Assembly: GCF_900046475.1 (NCBI RefSeq)
Contig: NZ_FCOU01000010.1
Location: forward strand, 1 to 64,000
DNA length: 64,000 bases
DNA from: Collinsella ihumii
Lineage (GTDB): Bacteria > Actinomycetota > Coriobacteriia > Coriobacteriales > Coriobacteriaceae
Direction of reading: 5' to 3'
Under the pieces are notes generated by a model. It saw only the letters and a list, made by a program, of their open reading frames with translations. It was not told where the DNA came from and ran no database searches. Both the position numbers and the translations under genes were made by a program. How positions within the stretch are numbered: position 1 is the stretch's first letter; every line of letters begins with the position of its first letter. Shown here in pieces: positions 38,575-47,269 of the stretch.

Positions 38575-39569
38575 GCTTGCCCCTGCGTCTCCACTTCGAC
38601 CTTATGTAACTTGCGGCGCTGCAGCATGGCCCAGGGAATGGCCCTCGGGCATACGCCCATGACGATCGCGCGAAGGCGATCCTTCGTCGAAATCGGAACT
38701 TTGAGGGCAATCTTCCACTGGCTGCGCGTGACGTCGAGAACCTTCCGGTAGAAGTCCCGGCACTCGCCCTCGGAGCGAGACAGCACGACGAGGTCGTACG
38801 CGTCAGAGTTCGTCCTCCACCAGGCGTATTGCCAGGAGGATTCGAACTCATCCGAATCAATCCTCGAATGTTGCCTTATCAGCTCGATAGCATGGATACC
38901 GTTCTCCCATTTGCGCACGTCGAACCTTGTGGTGACGCTGTTCGCGTTGTCCTTGCGATAATGGTAGAGTCTCCGGTTGCCAACCGCGACCCTGTCCACC
39001 GCCTGAAAGGCCAAACAGTTGAAGTTGAACCCCTCGCCGACAGCAAGTTCCTCGAAGAAGCGAATCCCGTTTTTTTCGAGGCTGCAACGCTCGAATATTC
39101 GAGCGTTGCAGCCTATGGGCAGGCGGTAACGCAGTGTGGCGAGCAACGCCTGCTCGCCCGTCCAGACCTCTCGGGTCTCCTTCCGAGGCCGGCCGCCCCC
39201 GAAGTCTGTCTCGAAGCTTCTCATGGTGGCGATGGGAGCGCCTGCCCACTGGGCGAGCCCCAGCAGGTACTCTACGTATTCCGGGTGAACCCAGTCGTCG
39301 CCGTCCGCGAAACAGACCCATTCGCCGCCGGCGGCATCGATTCCCGCGTTTCGGGCTGCGCTCACACCGGCGTTATCTCTGTGTAGAACACGCACGCGGA
39401 AATCGCCTGCGGCGATGGCATCGCAGATCTCCGAAGAGCCGTCCGTGGAGCCGTCATCAACAAGTAACAACTCAAGATCCCGATGCGTCTGGCCGAGAAT
39501 GGACTCAGCGCACTTCGGGAGAAACGCCGCCACGTTGTAGACGGGAACTATCACGCTAACTTTAGGCAT
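38571..39569 (-). CDS. GT2-family glycosyltransferase
   Basis: A 332-residue GT-A enzyme. The start MPKVSVIVPVYNVAAFLPKC and VDDGSTDGSSEICD, then DNAGVSAARNAG and the metal-binding CFADGDDWVHPEYVEYLLG (about 92-110), are typical GT2 family blocks. The C-terminal 120 residues are specific to EPS GT2 proteins. It starts 18 bp after the expected stop of the second acetyltransferase, and its stop overlaps the GT4 start. Confidence 0.93.
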   Translation of the reverse strand: MPKVSVIVPVYNVAAFLPKCAESILGQTHRDLELLLVDDGSTDGSSEICDAIAAGDFRVRVLHRDNAGVSAARNAGIDAAGGEWVCFADGDDWVHPEYVEYLLGLAQWAGAPIATMRSFETDFGGGRPRKETREVWTGEQALLATLRYRLPIGCNARIFERCSLEKNGIRFFEELAVGEGFNFNCLAFQAVDRVAVGNRRLYHYRKDNANSVTTRFDVRKWENGIHAIELIRQHSRIDSDEFESSWQYAWWRTNSDAYDLVVLSRSEGECRDFYRKVLDVTRSQWKIALKVPISTKDRLRAIVMGVCPRAIPWAMLQRRKLHKVEVETQGQA

Positions 39570-39587
39570 ATCTGAAACTCCTGCACT

Positions 39588-40105
39588 TCACGTGGACCAG
39601 ACCCCCTCGTCCAGGCGCCGGATGACGCGGCAAGGGACACCCCCCCCAAGCAGTTCTCCGGGAAGTCCTTCGTCACAACGGCGCCGGCGGCGATCACGCT
39701 GCCCGCGCCGATTCGCACGCCGGGGAGTATTGTCGCCCGCGTGCCGATCCAGCAGCCGTCGCCGATCTCGATCCCGTCGTTGTAGACCTCGCCCGCACGG
39801 CGCCGTGCATCGCCCGTCTCGTGGGTGATGCAGCAGAACATTACCTCGGGAGCGACCTTCGCCTCGTTACCGATCACAACCGTGCAGGGGTAGCGCACGC
39901 TGGAGTAGAAGCGACAACCGTTGCCGATGAAAGCCTCGCGACCGACATGGAGATCGGACACCTGGAAGAGCACCCCGCTGCGAACGAGAGCCGTACAGTC
40001 CACGTCGAGACCGGATAACCTGAGCAGGCGCACGCGGAAAGGAGCCGCGACGTGCGTGGCCTGAAGCGCCCTGAGCGCTCTGACGAAAAGCAATTTGAGT
40101 TTCAA
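39588..40105 (-). pseudogene. hexapeptide-repeat acetyltransferase, C terminus shifted by a G8 tract
   Basis: A maltose/galactoside O-acetyltransferase-like protein: FIGNGCRFYSSVRYPCTVVI, FCCITHETGDARRR, DGCWIGTRATILPGVRIGAG and AAGAVVTKDFPENCLG. At 39640-39647 a run of eight G (coding strand) throws it out of frame, giving VSLAASSGAWTRG and continuing to 39551, into the next gene. Six or nine G would restore the normal ending GGVPCRVIRRLDEGVWST with a stop at 39588. The start is a TTG at 40105 overlapping the upstream stop (TTGA). It is probably a phase-variable gene caught in the shifted state, though a sequencing error in the run is possible. Confidence 0.75.
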
Positions 40106-41238
40106 CGCAAACCATCTCCCGTACAGAGCGAGATTTGCTCGGTAAGGTAAGCGCGGGCGGCGGCGCGTCCCTCGCCGATCCGGGCGCGCACAGGAGTCCA
40201 GTCGGGGGCGGCGTCGAGCAGTCGGGGAAAGTCGGTTGGCGAGGATGCGGCGCGGGACTCGAGGCCCAAGCGCGCGAGCAGGTCGGCGAGCTTCTCGGCG
40301 TTGCCGTAGCCCCGCCTGCGCACGATGGTGGCGAACGGCCGCTCGGCGATGACGGACAGGATGGTGCCGTGGAAGGTGTCGGTGAGCACGCACTCGGCGC
40401 CCCGGAAGGCTGCCAGCACCTCGAGGGGGCCGAGGTCGAGGAACCCGTCGCAGCACCCCTGGACGCCGCCGACGTTGACGACCCTGAGGCCGCTCTCGTC
40501 GGCGTAGGAGCGCAGCGCGGCGCACTCCTCACTTGTGAGCCTGCCAGAGTAGGCGTAGGCGATCATGTAGCGCCCCTCGACGGGGCTCGCCGGGACGTCC
40601 TCCTCGCCGAAGAAGTCCCAGGCGAGCACGGGGTCGAGATTGCGTGCCGGGTCCGTCCCGGCGAGCTCCCGCACCACAGAGGCGGTGTTCTCGTCGCGCA
40701 CCGACACGGCGTCGAGGCTCCGGAGCCAGCCGGCCACCTCGCCGGCAACGCCGTGCTCGCGCAGCTTCGCGACGGTCGTGTTCCCGCAGGATGCGGCGTA
40801 GGTGATAGTGCGATCCGCTTCGGAGCCCGCGCCGAACAGGTCGGGGCTGAATCCCACGTTGGCGTTGGCCTGCACGCAGTTGAACACCTCGTCCGACCCG
40901 ATGACGAGCATGTCGAGGTCGTCTGTGCGGCAATCCGGCTCGGCGGGCAGCCCCAGCAGCGGCCAGGTGCGCTCGTCGTATCGCCGCTTGTAGTTGGCGT
41001 AGGCGAGCTTGGCCGCGAGCGGCCCCGGCCCCTCCAGGACCTCGGCGAGCTTGGCCGCGGGGCGCGGCAGGCGGCTCGGGCGTTCCGGCTCCACCAGGCA
41101 GGGACCCGGATGGTAGTCGACGAAGCGAACCTCGCACCCCAGCGACTCCAGCATCCTCCTCAGACCGTAGGCCTGCAGGAACGACCCATAGTTGCGTATC
41201 CTCTGCATTGACATGATGCCGACGCGCGGCTCATCCAT
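40102..41238 (-). CDS. polysaccharide pyruvyl transferase family protein
   Basis: A 378-residue protein of the CsaB/WcaK family, which moves pyruvyl groups from PEP onto sugars. Family blocks are GIMSMQRIRNYGSFLQAYGL at the start, DMLVIGSDEVFN, ITYAASCGNTTVA, DAVSVRDENTASVV with NLDPVLAWDFF, and the C-terminal VLTDTFHGTILSVIAERPFA. Its length is normal. It begins 4 bp after the pssE-like gene and overlaps the acetyltransferase at its end. Confidence 0.88.
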   Translation of the reverse strand: MDEPRVGIMSMQRIRNYGSFLQAYGLRRMLESLGCEVRFVDYHPGPCLVEPERPSRLPRPAAKLAEVLEGPGPLAAKLAYANYKRRYDERTWPLLGLPAEPDCRTDDLDMLVIGSDEVFNCVQANANVGFSPDLFGAGSEADRTITYAASCGNTTVAKLREHGVAGEVAGWLRSLDAVSVRDENTASVVRELAGTDPARNLDPVLAWDFFGEEDVPASPVEGRYMIAYAYSGRLTSEECAALRSYADESGLRVVNVGGVQGCCDGFLDLGPLEVLAAFRGAECVLTDTFHGTILSVIAERPFATIVRRRGYGNAEKLADLLARLGLESRAASSPTDFPRLLDAAPDWTPVRARIGEGRAAARAYLTEQISLCTGDGLR

Positions 41239-41242
41239 AAAG

Positions 41243-41731
41243 CTACAGCCTCTCTATCCGCTCGCGAAGCTCACGGCAGAACTCCGCGTTGTGGCTCCTG
41301 AACCCGGCGCCCGACCTCGACAGCCGGCGCGCCCCCTCGATGGCGGCGGCCAGGTCGGCGACGTCGTAGACTGGCACGATCCCGCCCTGCCGCTCCGCCA
41401 CTAGGCGCACGAACGCCTCCTGGTGGTCGTTCACGTGCTCGCCGAACCGCTCATAGCGGGGCACGACGACCGGCACCTTTCCAGCCGCCATCGCCTCGAT
41501 GAAGGAGGACGGCCCGCCGTGGGTGACCACGACGTCGGCCTCCTCCATGCGCGAGCGCATCTCGGGGGCGGGCACGAACCTCGCCCATCCGCAGTGCTCG
41601 GGCTCGTACGTGCAGTAGCCCGTCTGGACGAAGGCCTCCTCCTCGAGCGTCCCGTCCGCGACGAGCCCGTCTATCGCCTTGACCAGCCTGTCGAAGGGCT
41701 GCTCGTGGGTTCCGACAGTAACGAACACCAT
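41243..41731 (-). CDS. PssE/Alg13-like glycosyltransferase subunit
   Basis: A 162-residue protein of the GT28 C-terminal fold, the catalytic, donor-binding partner of a two-part glycosyltransferase (PssE, EpsF or Alg13). It begins MVFVTVGTHEQPFDRLVKAI and has the donor motif VVVTHGGPSSFIEAMAAGKV (about 70-90). I chose the ATG at 41731; a GTG two codons upstream is possible. The gene for its PssD partner ends 12 bp upstream. Confidence 0.87.
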   Translation of the reverse strand: MVFVTVGTHEQPFDRLVKAIDGLVADGTLEEEAFVQTGYCTYEPEHCGWARFVPAPEMRSRMEEADVVVTHGGPSSFIEAMAAGKVPVVVPRYERFGEHVNDHQEAFVRLVAERQGGIVPVYDVADLAAAIEGARRLSRSGAGFRSHNAEFCRELRERIERL

Positions 41732-41743
41732 CCGCACCGCCCC

Positions 41744-42211
41744 CTAGAAGACCGGCCCGAGGTTCACGGAGCCGGGGTAGACCGCCTCCATCTCGGGCCA
41801 CTGGACGACGAACAGGTCGGTCATGCGTCGCACGAGCCTGCCGGTGAGCGTGGGCGCGTCGACGCGGTCGAAGACCTCCACGTAGACGGTCCTGGCGCCC
41901 AGGAGCTTGCCGACCAGGAAGAACGGCACCGCCACCGCAGCTCCGGACGACACGATGAGGTCGGGCCTCTCCTTCCGGAGAACCCTGATCGCGAGCAGCG
42001 TGTTCCTCACCGTGTTCCAGAGGTTGCGGTTCGTCGGGAAGAAGCAGTGGTAGACGCGCTCGCCCGCGAGTGCGGTGTTGGCGTCCTCCTTGTCGAAGGT
42101 CACCCAGAACCGGTCTGCCGCCTGGCAGATCACCGGCATGAGCATGCGCATGTGCGTGAGGTGCCCGCCCGAGGAGGTGGGGATGCACACCTTCGCTTTC
42201 GAAAGGTCCAT
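41744..42211 (-). CDS. PssD/Alg14-like glycosyltransferase membrane subunit
   Basis: A 155-residue protein of the Alg14/PssD family, the membrane-anchored acceptor-binding partner of the next gene's product. It begins AKVCIPTSSGGHLTHMRMLM and has LIVSSGAAVAVPFFLVGKLL with the expected hydrophobic segment, and ends VVQWPEMEAVYPGSVNLGPV. Its start codon shares one base with the upstream stop. PssD and PssE together add the second sugar to the lipid carrier. Confidence 0.87.
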   Translation of the reverse strand: MDLSKAKVCIPTSSGGHLTHMRMLMPVICQAADRFWVTFDKEDANTALAGERVYHCFFPTNRNLWNTVRNTLLAIRVLRKERPDLIVSSGAAVAVPFFLVGKLLGARTVYVEVFDRVDAPTLTGRLVRRMTDLFVVQWPEMEAVYPGSVNLGPVF

Positions 42212-43068
42212 CAGTACGCCCCCTTCCCGTCGAGCATGGAGCGCACGGTGTCGAAGACCAAGCCGAGGTCGTGGGAGAGCGAGCTCTTCTCGATGTACTC
42301 CAGGTCGGCGTCAACCATGCCGTCGAACGTCGAGTCGCTGCGCTCGCCTGCCTGCCACGCTCCCCCGCAGCCCGGTTTGACGCGCAGGCGCTGCATGGCG
42401 CGCTCGCCGTACTGGACGATCTCCCTGGGGAGCGCGGGGCGCGGGCCGATGAGGCTCATCTGCCCGACGAACACGTTGAGCAGCTGGGGCAGCTCGTCGA
42501 TGGAGTGCCTGCGGATGAACGTGCCGATGCCGGGGATGACCCGCGGGTCGTCTTTGATCTTGAAGAGCGGGCCGTCGGCCTCGTTGGAGTCCTGGAGTTC
42601 TTTCAGCATCTCGTCGGCGTGGGGCACCATGCTCCGGAACTTCCACATACGGAAGAGGCGGTAGGTGCCGTCTCTGCGCACGCGCCCCACGCGCAGCTGG
42701 CTGTAGAGCGGGCCCGCGCCCGGGGACTTGGCACAGATGGCGGCAGAGAGGACGAGGCCGGGCATCAGCAGCACGGCGATGGCGAGGCCTGACGCCACAA
42801 TGTCGAAGGCGCGTTTGGCCGTGCGGTAGCCGTGGCGGCTCAGCAGCGGGCGGACGCCCGAGTCCGCGCCGAGCAGCATGTGCGCCGCCTCGGCGTCGGT
42901 TACGCTCGCCTGGATCCAGCCGGCCTTTTCTTCGGTTATCGCTTTGGGCTCGGAGATCTCCGGCACCGCCTCCTCAGGGGTCACCGCGACAGCCCCCGCA
43001 TGCCCATGCGTGGCATCGAGTGCCCGCCCCTCGATTGCTGGGGGCACGCCTTGTTCCATCAGTCCCAT
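42211..43068 (-). CDS. undecaprenyl-phosphate sugar phosphotransferase
   Basis: The initiating phosphoglycosyl transferase, which loads sugar-1-phosphate onto undecaprenyl phosphate. A disordered N-terminal extension of about 80 residues precedes the membrane segment FDIVASGLAIAVLLMPGLVL. The catalytic core then reads QLRVGR, RMWKFRSMVPHADE, and DELPQLLNVFVGQMSLIGPR. The N terminus lacks the four extra membrane helices of WbaP, so it is the short PglC/EpsL form. The start is uncertain: an ATG at 43068 or the second ATG at 43059. It is the first biosynthetic gene after the LoaP-like regulator. Confidence 0.9.
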   Translation of the reverse strand: MGLMEQGVPPAIEGRALDATHGHAGAVAVTPEEAVPEISEPKAITEEKAGWIQASVTDAEAAHMLLGADSGVRPLLSRHGYRTAKRAFDIVASGLAIAVLLMPGLVLSAAICAKSPGAGPLYSQLRVGRVRRDGTYRLFRMWKFRSMVPHADEMLKELQDSNEADGPLFKIKDDPRVIPGIGTFIRRHSIDELPQLLNVFVGQMSLIGPRPALPREIVQYGERAMQRLRVKPGCGGAWQAGERSDSTFDGMVDADLEYIEKSSLSHDLGLVFDTVRSMLDGKGAY

Positions 43069-43138
43069 TGACAAAAGATCCCGACCCCGGTCCCGTGTTC
43101 CTGCAGTTGCGGTAGTGCTTGGTAATCAACCGTTCGCG

Positions 43139-43747
43139 TCAGCTCTTGAACGGCACGTCTATGGGAGCCTGCTCGGTGAAGGCGGTATCGTCCTCCCCCA
43201 CGAGCACCTGGCAGCGCCTGCGGTGCCGGTCGACCTTGGAGATGCGCGACTCCTGGCCCACCAGGGGCCCGGACTGCACGTGCAGCGCCCCGTCCACGAT
43301 GACGGCGGTGGAGCTGCGGATGACGTGCGACGCGTCCATGGCGGAGGCGTACCACGCCGCCGCCTCGTCGGCGAGCGGGGCCCAGGAGCGGGCCTCTGTC
43401 CCCACGAGCTCCACGGGAAGAGTCAGGCGGGCGAGCGATTTGGCGAGCCCCGCCGCGTCCGAGGAGATCGCGAACGCGTACCCCCGGTACATGTTCACCG
43501 GCTCCAGGAACCAGGTCCCGCCGCGCTTCATCCAGCGCTCCTTGCGCAGGACGAAGGCGTCTGAGAGGACCGATTCGGGGAGCAGACGTTTCAGCTCCGC
43601 GCAGAGGCTCGCCTCGCGCCCCTCCGGCATCCGCAGGAGGTACCAGCGCTCGCGGCCGCGCGGGGTGCGCCGCCCCATGGGGAGCCCCGCGGCCAGGCTG
43701 CCGCCGCGGGCTCCCGACCTCGCTGATGGCGCTGCTGCAACGGGCAT
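43139..43747 (-). CDS. NusG-paralogue antiterminator, LoaP-like
   Basis: A 202-residue specialised NusG. The NGN domain begins RERWYLLRMPEGREASLCAE and continues through MKRGGTWFLEPVNMYRGYAF, and the C-terminal KOW domain has VQSGPLVGQESRISKVDRHR. Such proteins (LoaP, UpxY, RfaH) sit at the head of long polysaccharide operons and keep RNA polymerase elongating through terminators. I chose the ATG at 43747 because GGGGAGGAGGGG lies 7 bp upstream; it leaves a GC-rich 40-residue leader before the NGN domain. It is the first gene of the 11-kb EPS operon. Confidence 0.8.
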   Translation of the reverse strand: MPVAAAPSARSGARGGSLAAGLPMGRRTPRGRERWYLLRMPEGREASLCAELKRLLPESVLSDAFVLRKERWMKRGGTWFLEPVNMYRGYAFAISSDAAGLAKSLARLTLPVELVGTEARSWAPLADEAAAWYASAMDASHVIRSSTAVIVDGALHVQSGPLVGQESRISKVDRHRRRCQVLVGEDDTAFTEQAPIDVPFKS

Positions 43748-43790
43748 CCCGGCCCCTCCTCCCCGGCCCCGCCGCGCCCCAGAGGGCGCG

Positions 43791-43936
43791 AAAAGGTACA
43801 CGTTTTGAAGGGGTGCCTGATTATCAAAAGTCAAGAGTGGGACGCATGTGGAGAGCTGCGGTTTCTTTACACGCCGCAGCCCTTCGATGTGTATAATAGG
43901 GTCCGAAATATGATTCTAAAAAGGTGTACTTTTTGA
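43791..43936 (-). promoter_or_regulatory. EPS operon leader: candidate promoter, hairpin and direct repeats
   Basis: On the minus strand TATTAT (43898-43893) could be the -10 box, with a poor -35. Downstream, GCTGCGG-CGTGTAAAGAAA-CCGCAGC (43882-43857) makes a 7-bp hairpin, a possible LoaP recognition element. AAAAGGTACACGTTTTGA (43791-43808) and AAAAGGTGTACTTTTTGA (43919-43936) are 18-bp direct repeats matching at 15 positions; the second overlaps the -35 region. Confidence 0.4.
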
Positions 43937-43981
43937 CGTCGTCTGCGCCGCCTTCTACCTGCGCATTCGTGCCCTTCCTCT

Positions 43982-44596
43982 TCACGTGCCGTCGCATTCT
44001 CCACCTGGTCCCCATGCGGCAGCCTTCCCGATGTGGGAAACGGATACCTTGATGCACCGTTCCGTCACCGACCTCGCGATATACTCCGCAAGGCGATCTT
44101 TCCTGGTGTTTTTGCAGAGGCCGGGCCGTCTCTTCTTGAGCCTGCCGAACCTCACGCCGCGCGCCCTGGCGGCGGCGATGCCTTCCGCCTGGCGCTGGTG
44201 GATGCTCTCGCGCTCCACCTGGGCCACGTAGGAGAGCAGCTGCAGCACGATGTCGGATATGAGCGCACCCGTCACGCCGCCCCTGTCCTCTCGGGTGTCC
44301 AGAAGCGGCATGTCCAGCACCACGACGTCGACGCGGACCTCCTTGGTGATGGCGCTCCACTGCTCGATAATCTCCTCACAGCCGCGGCCCAGCCGGTCTA
44401 TCGACTTCACCACGAGCACGTCGCCCGCCCGCAGCGCTGCCGTCAGGCGAATCCACTCCGGCCGCTCGAAGTCCCTCCCGCTCGCCTTGTCCGCGAACAC
44501 CTCGTCCACGCCGAACGCGACGAGCGCGTCCAGCTGCTTGCCCAGGTTCTGCTCCCGCGTTGACACCCGCGCGTACCCGTACGTCCTCCATGCTAT
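43982..44596 (-). CDS. serine site-specific recombinase (resolvase/invertase family)
   Basis: A 204-residue resolvase. The catalytic region is TYGYARVSTREQNLGKQLDA with the nucleophile serine, then DVLVVKSIDRLGRGCEEIIE with the conserved arginines, ALISDIVLQLLSYVAQVERE, and a C-terminal HTH-like tail rich in basic residues. No normal start codon exists at the expected place: GAGGAGG is followed by TTTTC and ATA (44596-44594), so an ATA start or a mutated ATG is implied. It is divergent from the AlbA-like pseudogene and lies next to the EPS promoter. It could resolve an element or invert DNA; no paired target sites were identified. Confidence 0.75.
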   Translation of the reverse strand: MAWRTYGYARVSTREQNLGKQLDALVAFGVDEVFADKASGRDFERPEWIRLTAALRAGDVLVVKSIDRLGRGCEEIIEQWSAITKEVRVDVVVLDMPLLDTREDRGGVTGALISDIVLQLLSYVAQVERESIHQRQAEGIAAARARGVRFGRLKKRRPGLCKNTRKDRLAEYIARSVTERCIKVSVSHIGKAAAWGPGGECDGT

Positions 44597-44746
44597 GAAA
44601 ACCTCCTCCTTGTCCGCGGCGCGCAACCGCCGCCACCGGCGGCAATCCCGCGCCTCCGCCCCGACAAGAAGGGAGGTAAAAAGCCGTCGCAGATCGAGAC
44701 GCTGGCAGAATGTACAGGCAGGAAGCGAGATCGAAGGGAGCCGGCC

Positions 44747-46132
44747 ATGAACCTCGGCAAGGAGAGCGAGACCGTCGAGCACAAGCGGTCGACGTCGGAG
44801 CTGCGCGAGGGCATGGAGTCGGCGGCCTCGATCCTGAACAAGCACGGACGGGGCACGCTGTACTTCGGCGTGAGGCCCTCCGACGGCGAGGTCGTGGGCC
44901 AGGACGTCTCCGAGAAGACGCTGCGCGACGTGTCGCAGGCGTTCACCAACCGGATCGAGCCGAGGGTGTACCCCACCGTCGAGCACCTGGTGACCGAGGA
45001 CGGGTAATCCTGCATATGGGCGGCCTTCTCGGGAGACGAGCGCCCCTACGCCTGCGACGGGCGCTACCGGATCAGGAGCGCGGACGAGGACCTGCCGATG
45101 AGCGTAGCGGCGCTCGAGGGGATGATGCTGGAGCGCGCGGCGAAGCGGGACCCGTGGGACGGGAGGTCGTCGGGGCGGTCGCTGTCCGAGGTCGACGAGG
45201 AGACGTTGCGAGCCTACGTGGAGCGCGGCGTGGAGCGCCGCCGTATCCCCTTCGGCTACACGGACGCGCGCGACGTGCTGGCCCGCTTGGGGCTGCTCTG
45301 CGACGATGGTTGCCTCACCAACGCGGCCGCAGCGTGCTTCTGCCCGTCCAAGAACGTCATGCTGCGCATGGGGGTGCTTGCCGACAGCGAGCGGGTGCAC
45401 ATCCTTGACAACCGTCAGGAGACGGGCACGCTCTTTCAGCTGGTAGAGGCCGCCGAGCTTTACATCCTGAACAACATCCGGCGTGCCTTCGTCATTGACG
45501 GCTCGTCCCTGCACCGGGAGAAGGTGCCCGAAATCCCGCTCAGCGCGATCCGCGAGGCGCTGTTCAACGCGTTCTGCCACCGGCGCTACGAGGACGACGC
45601 GGCGATACAGATCGACATATTCTGGGACGCCGTGGACATCTACAGCCCCGGTTCCTTCCCCGCAGGGTACGCGCCGGAGGACTACCTGTCCGGCGCGGTA
45701 ACGGCCTCCAAGCCGCGCAACCAGCTGATCGCTCGCACCCTCTACCGCTCCGACGACATCGAGACCTACGGCACGGGACTGAGGCGCATCAAGGCCGCAT
45801 GCGACGCGCAGGGCGTGCCCGTGGAAGTATTCGAGTGTGTGGGCAGTGTGCACGTGCGGTTCACGCGCGCGGAGGCCGTCGCGGGGGGCGACCCCGCGAC
45901 CGGGGGCCCGCTTAGGGATGGCGCGTCCGACGCCACCGAGAGCAGGAAGACGGCCGTGCTGCGCCGCGCGCGCGAACGCGGCGGCATCACGACCGCAGAA
46001 GCAGCCGAGCTGCTCGACGTCAAGGACTACACCGCCCGGAGGATCCTCAACGCCATGGCGGATAACGGCTTCCTTGAGAAGACCGGGGGCCGCAGGGGGC
46101 GGGTCTACAAACCTGCCCAGGGTTCTTATTAA
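44747..46132 (+). pseudogene. AlbA_2/RecG-like ATP-binding protein with in-frame stop
   Basis: One reading frame from 44747 to 46132 is broken by a TAA at 45005-45007, between LVTEDG and SCIWAAFSGDERPYACDGRY. The N-terminal AlbA_2 (Schlafen-type) DNA-binding domain has ESETVEHKRSTSELREGMES and GTLYFGVRPSDGEVVGQ. The C-terminal ATPase-like domain has IPLSAIREALFNAFCHRRYE and DDIETYGTGLRRIKAACDAQ, and a winged helix ends it (GGITTAEAAELLDVKDYTAR). A restart at 45098 could make a 344-residue product without AlbA_2. GAAGGGAG precedes the first ATG. Relatives are regulators or defence-linked proteins; the function here is unknown. Confidence 0.75.
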
Positions 46133-46148
46133 CAGTGCTGTTAATAAG
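46125..46148. promoter_or_regulatory. perfect TTAACAG palindrome at the pseudogene 3' end
   Basis: CTTATTAACAG-TG-CTGTTAATAAG is a perfect 11-bp inverted repeat overlapping the TAA stop at 46130-46132. TGTTAAAAGG and CTAATTAACACGG nearby repeat half-sites. A diverged copy of the same 43-bp stretch lies at about 49185. It may be an operator or the scar of an insertion. Confidence 0.4.
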
Positions 46149-46380
46149 GCTGTTAAAAGGGGCATGCAGGTAAAAGCGCTTGTTTCGAGCTGATTGACAG
46201 CCTAATTAACACGGCAGGCGATTGCGCCTGACGGAACGCGCAGATGCGTGCGAGGCGGGCGCGGTATGAGGCGCCGTTCCGCGCCCGCCCTGCGCGCGGG
46301 TCATCGCGACGGTGCGCCGTGTCGCGATGTCGCAAAAGCGGCGGCTTGTGACGCTTCCATAGCCTGAACCCATCTGATGT

Positions 46381-47145
46381 GCGCGCAGGTTCGTCGAGCG
46401 CGGGCGAGAAAGGGGGCCCATCTCCTTCGAGCGCCGCTCCGTGGAGGGGACGCTCTCAAGCCTGCACCTCCTCGCAGGCGGGAGGCTCACCAACGCCGCC
46501 GCCGTGCTGTTCTGCCCGTCGGTGGGCGTGCAGCTCAAGATGGGCGTGTTCAAGACGCGCGAGCGGACCGAGGCGCTCGACGTGCGACTGAAGTCGAAAA
46601 CGCTGTTCCGCTTGGTGGACGAGGCGGAGTTCTTCATCGCCAACAACATCCGCAGGCGCTTCGTGGTTGCCGGCAAGCGCACGCGAGACGAAATCCCCGA
46701 GATACCCTTCGAGGCGATCCGCGAGGCGCTCATGAACGCCTACGCCCACCGGATCTGGTACCGTCCCGGCTACGTGCAGGTGGACGTCTACAGCGACGCC
46801 GTGGACATCATCAGCCCCGGCTGGTTCATCGACGGGCAAGACCCCGACGATCACTTGGCGGGCGTGAGCAGCGACTCGACCACCCGCAACGAGCTCCTCG
46901 CGACGACGCTGTGCCGCTCCGGCGACATCGAGTCGTCTGGCATGGGTATCAGGAAGATCCGCGACCTGTGCGACAGGGCTGGCGTCCGAGTGAGCTACGA
47001 GGAGGTCCCGTTCGGAACCAAGCTCACCTTCCATCGCCCCGACCCCTTTGCAGGTGCGGACGGCAGCGAAGAGGGCCGAGAATGTTCCGGCAAAGTTCCG
47101 GCACGTATCATCTTCGAACCACTCAGACAGCGCGGTGCCAGATAG
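46381..47145 (+). pseudogene. 5'-truncated AlbA/RecG-like ATPase paralogue
   Basis: A second copy of the same family, lacking its start and AlbA_2 domain. Open reading begins RRFVERGREKG-like near 46387 and matches the first copy: LTNAAAVLFCPSVGVQLKMG, then IPFEAIREALMNAYAHRIWY, VDIISPGWFIDGQDPDDHLA and GDIESSGMGIRKIRDLCDRA. It ends without the winged-helix tail. An ATG at 46441 could start a 234-residue fragment, but no function is expected. Confidence 0.7.
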
Positions 47146-47269
47146 AGGATATCCCCTCGTCATTACACAAAATCGCAAACAGGCAGCCCGCTCATGGTGG
47201 CGGCCGGTACAAAGCAACGGTCCCAATGTGCCGATCCCTCTCTGGGACAGTCAAAAAAACCATGTATAC

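Noticed and set aside
44597-46165. N-terminal extension of the recombinase frame to 727 residues
   Set aside because: The upstream two-thirds is antisense to the AlbA-like gene and has no domain. The recombinase begins at TYGYARVSTREQ.
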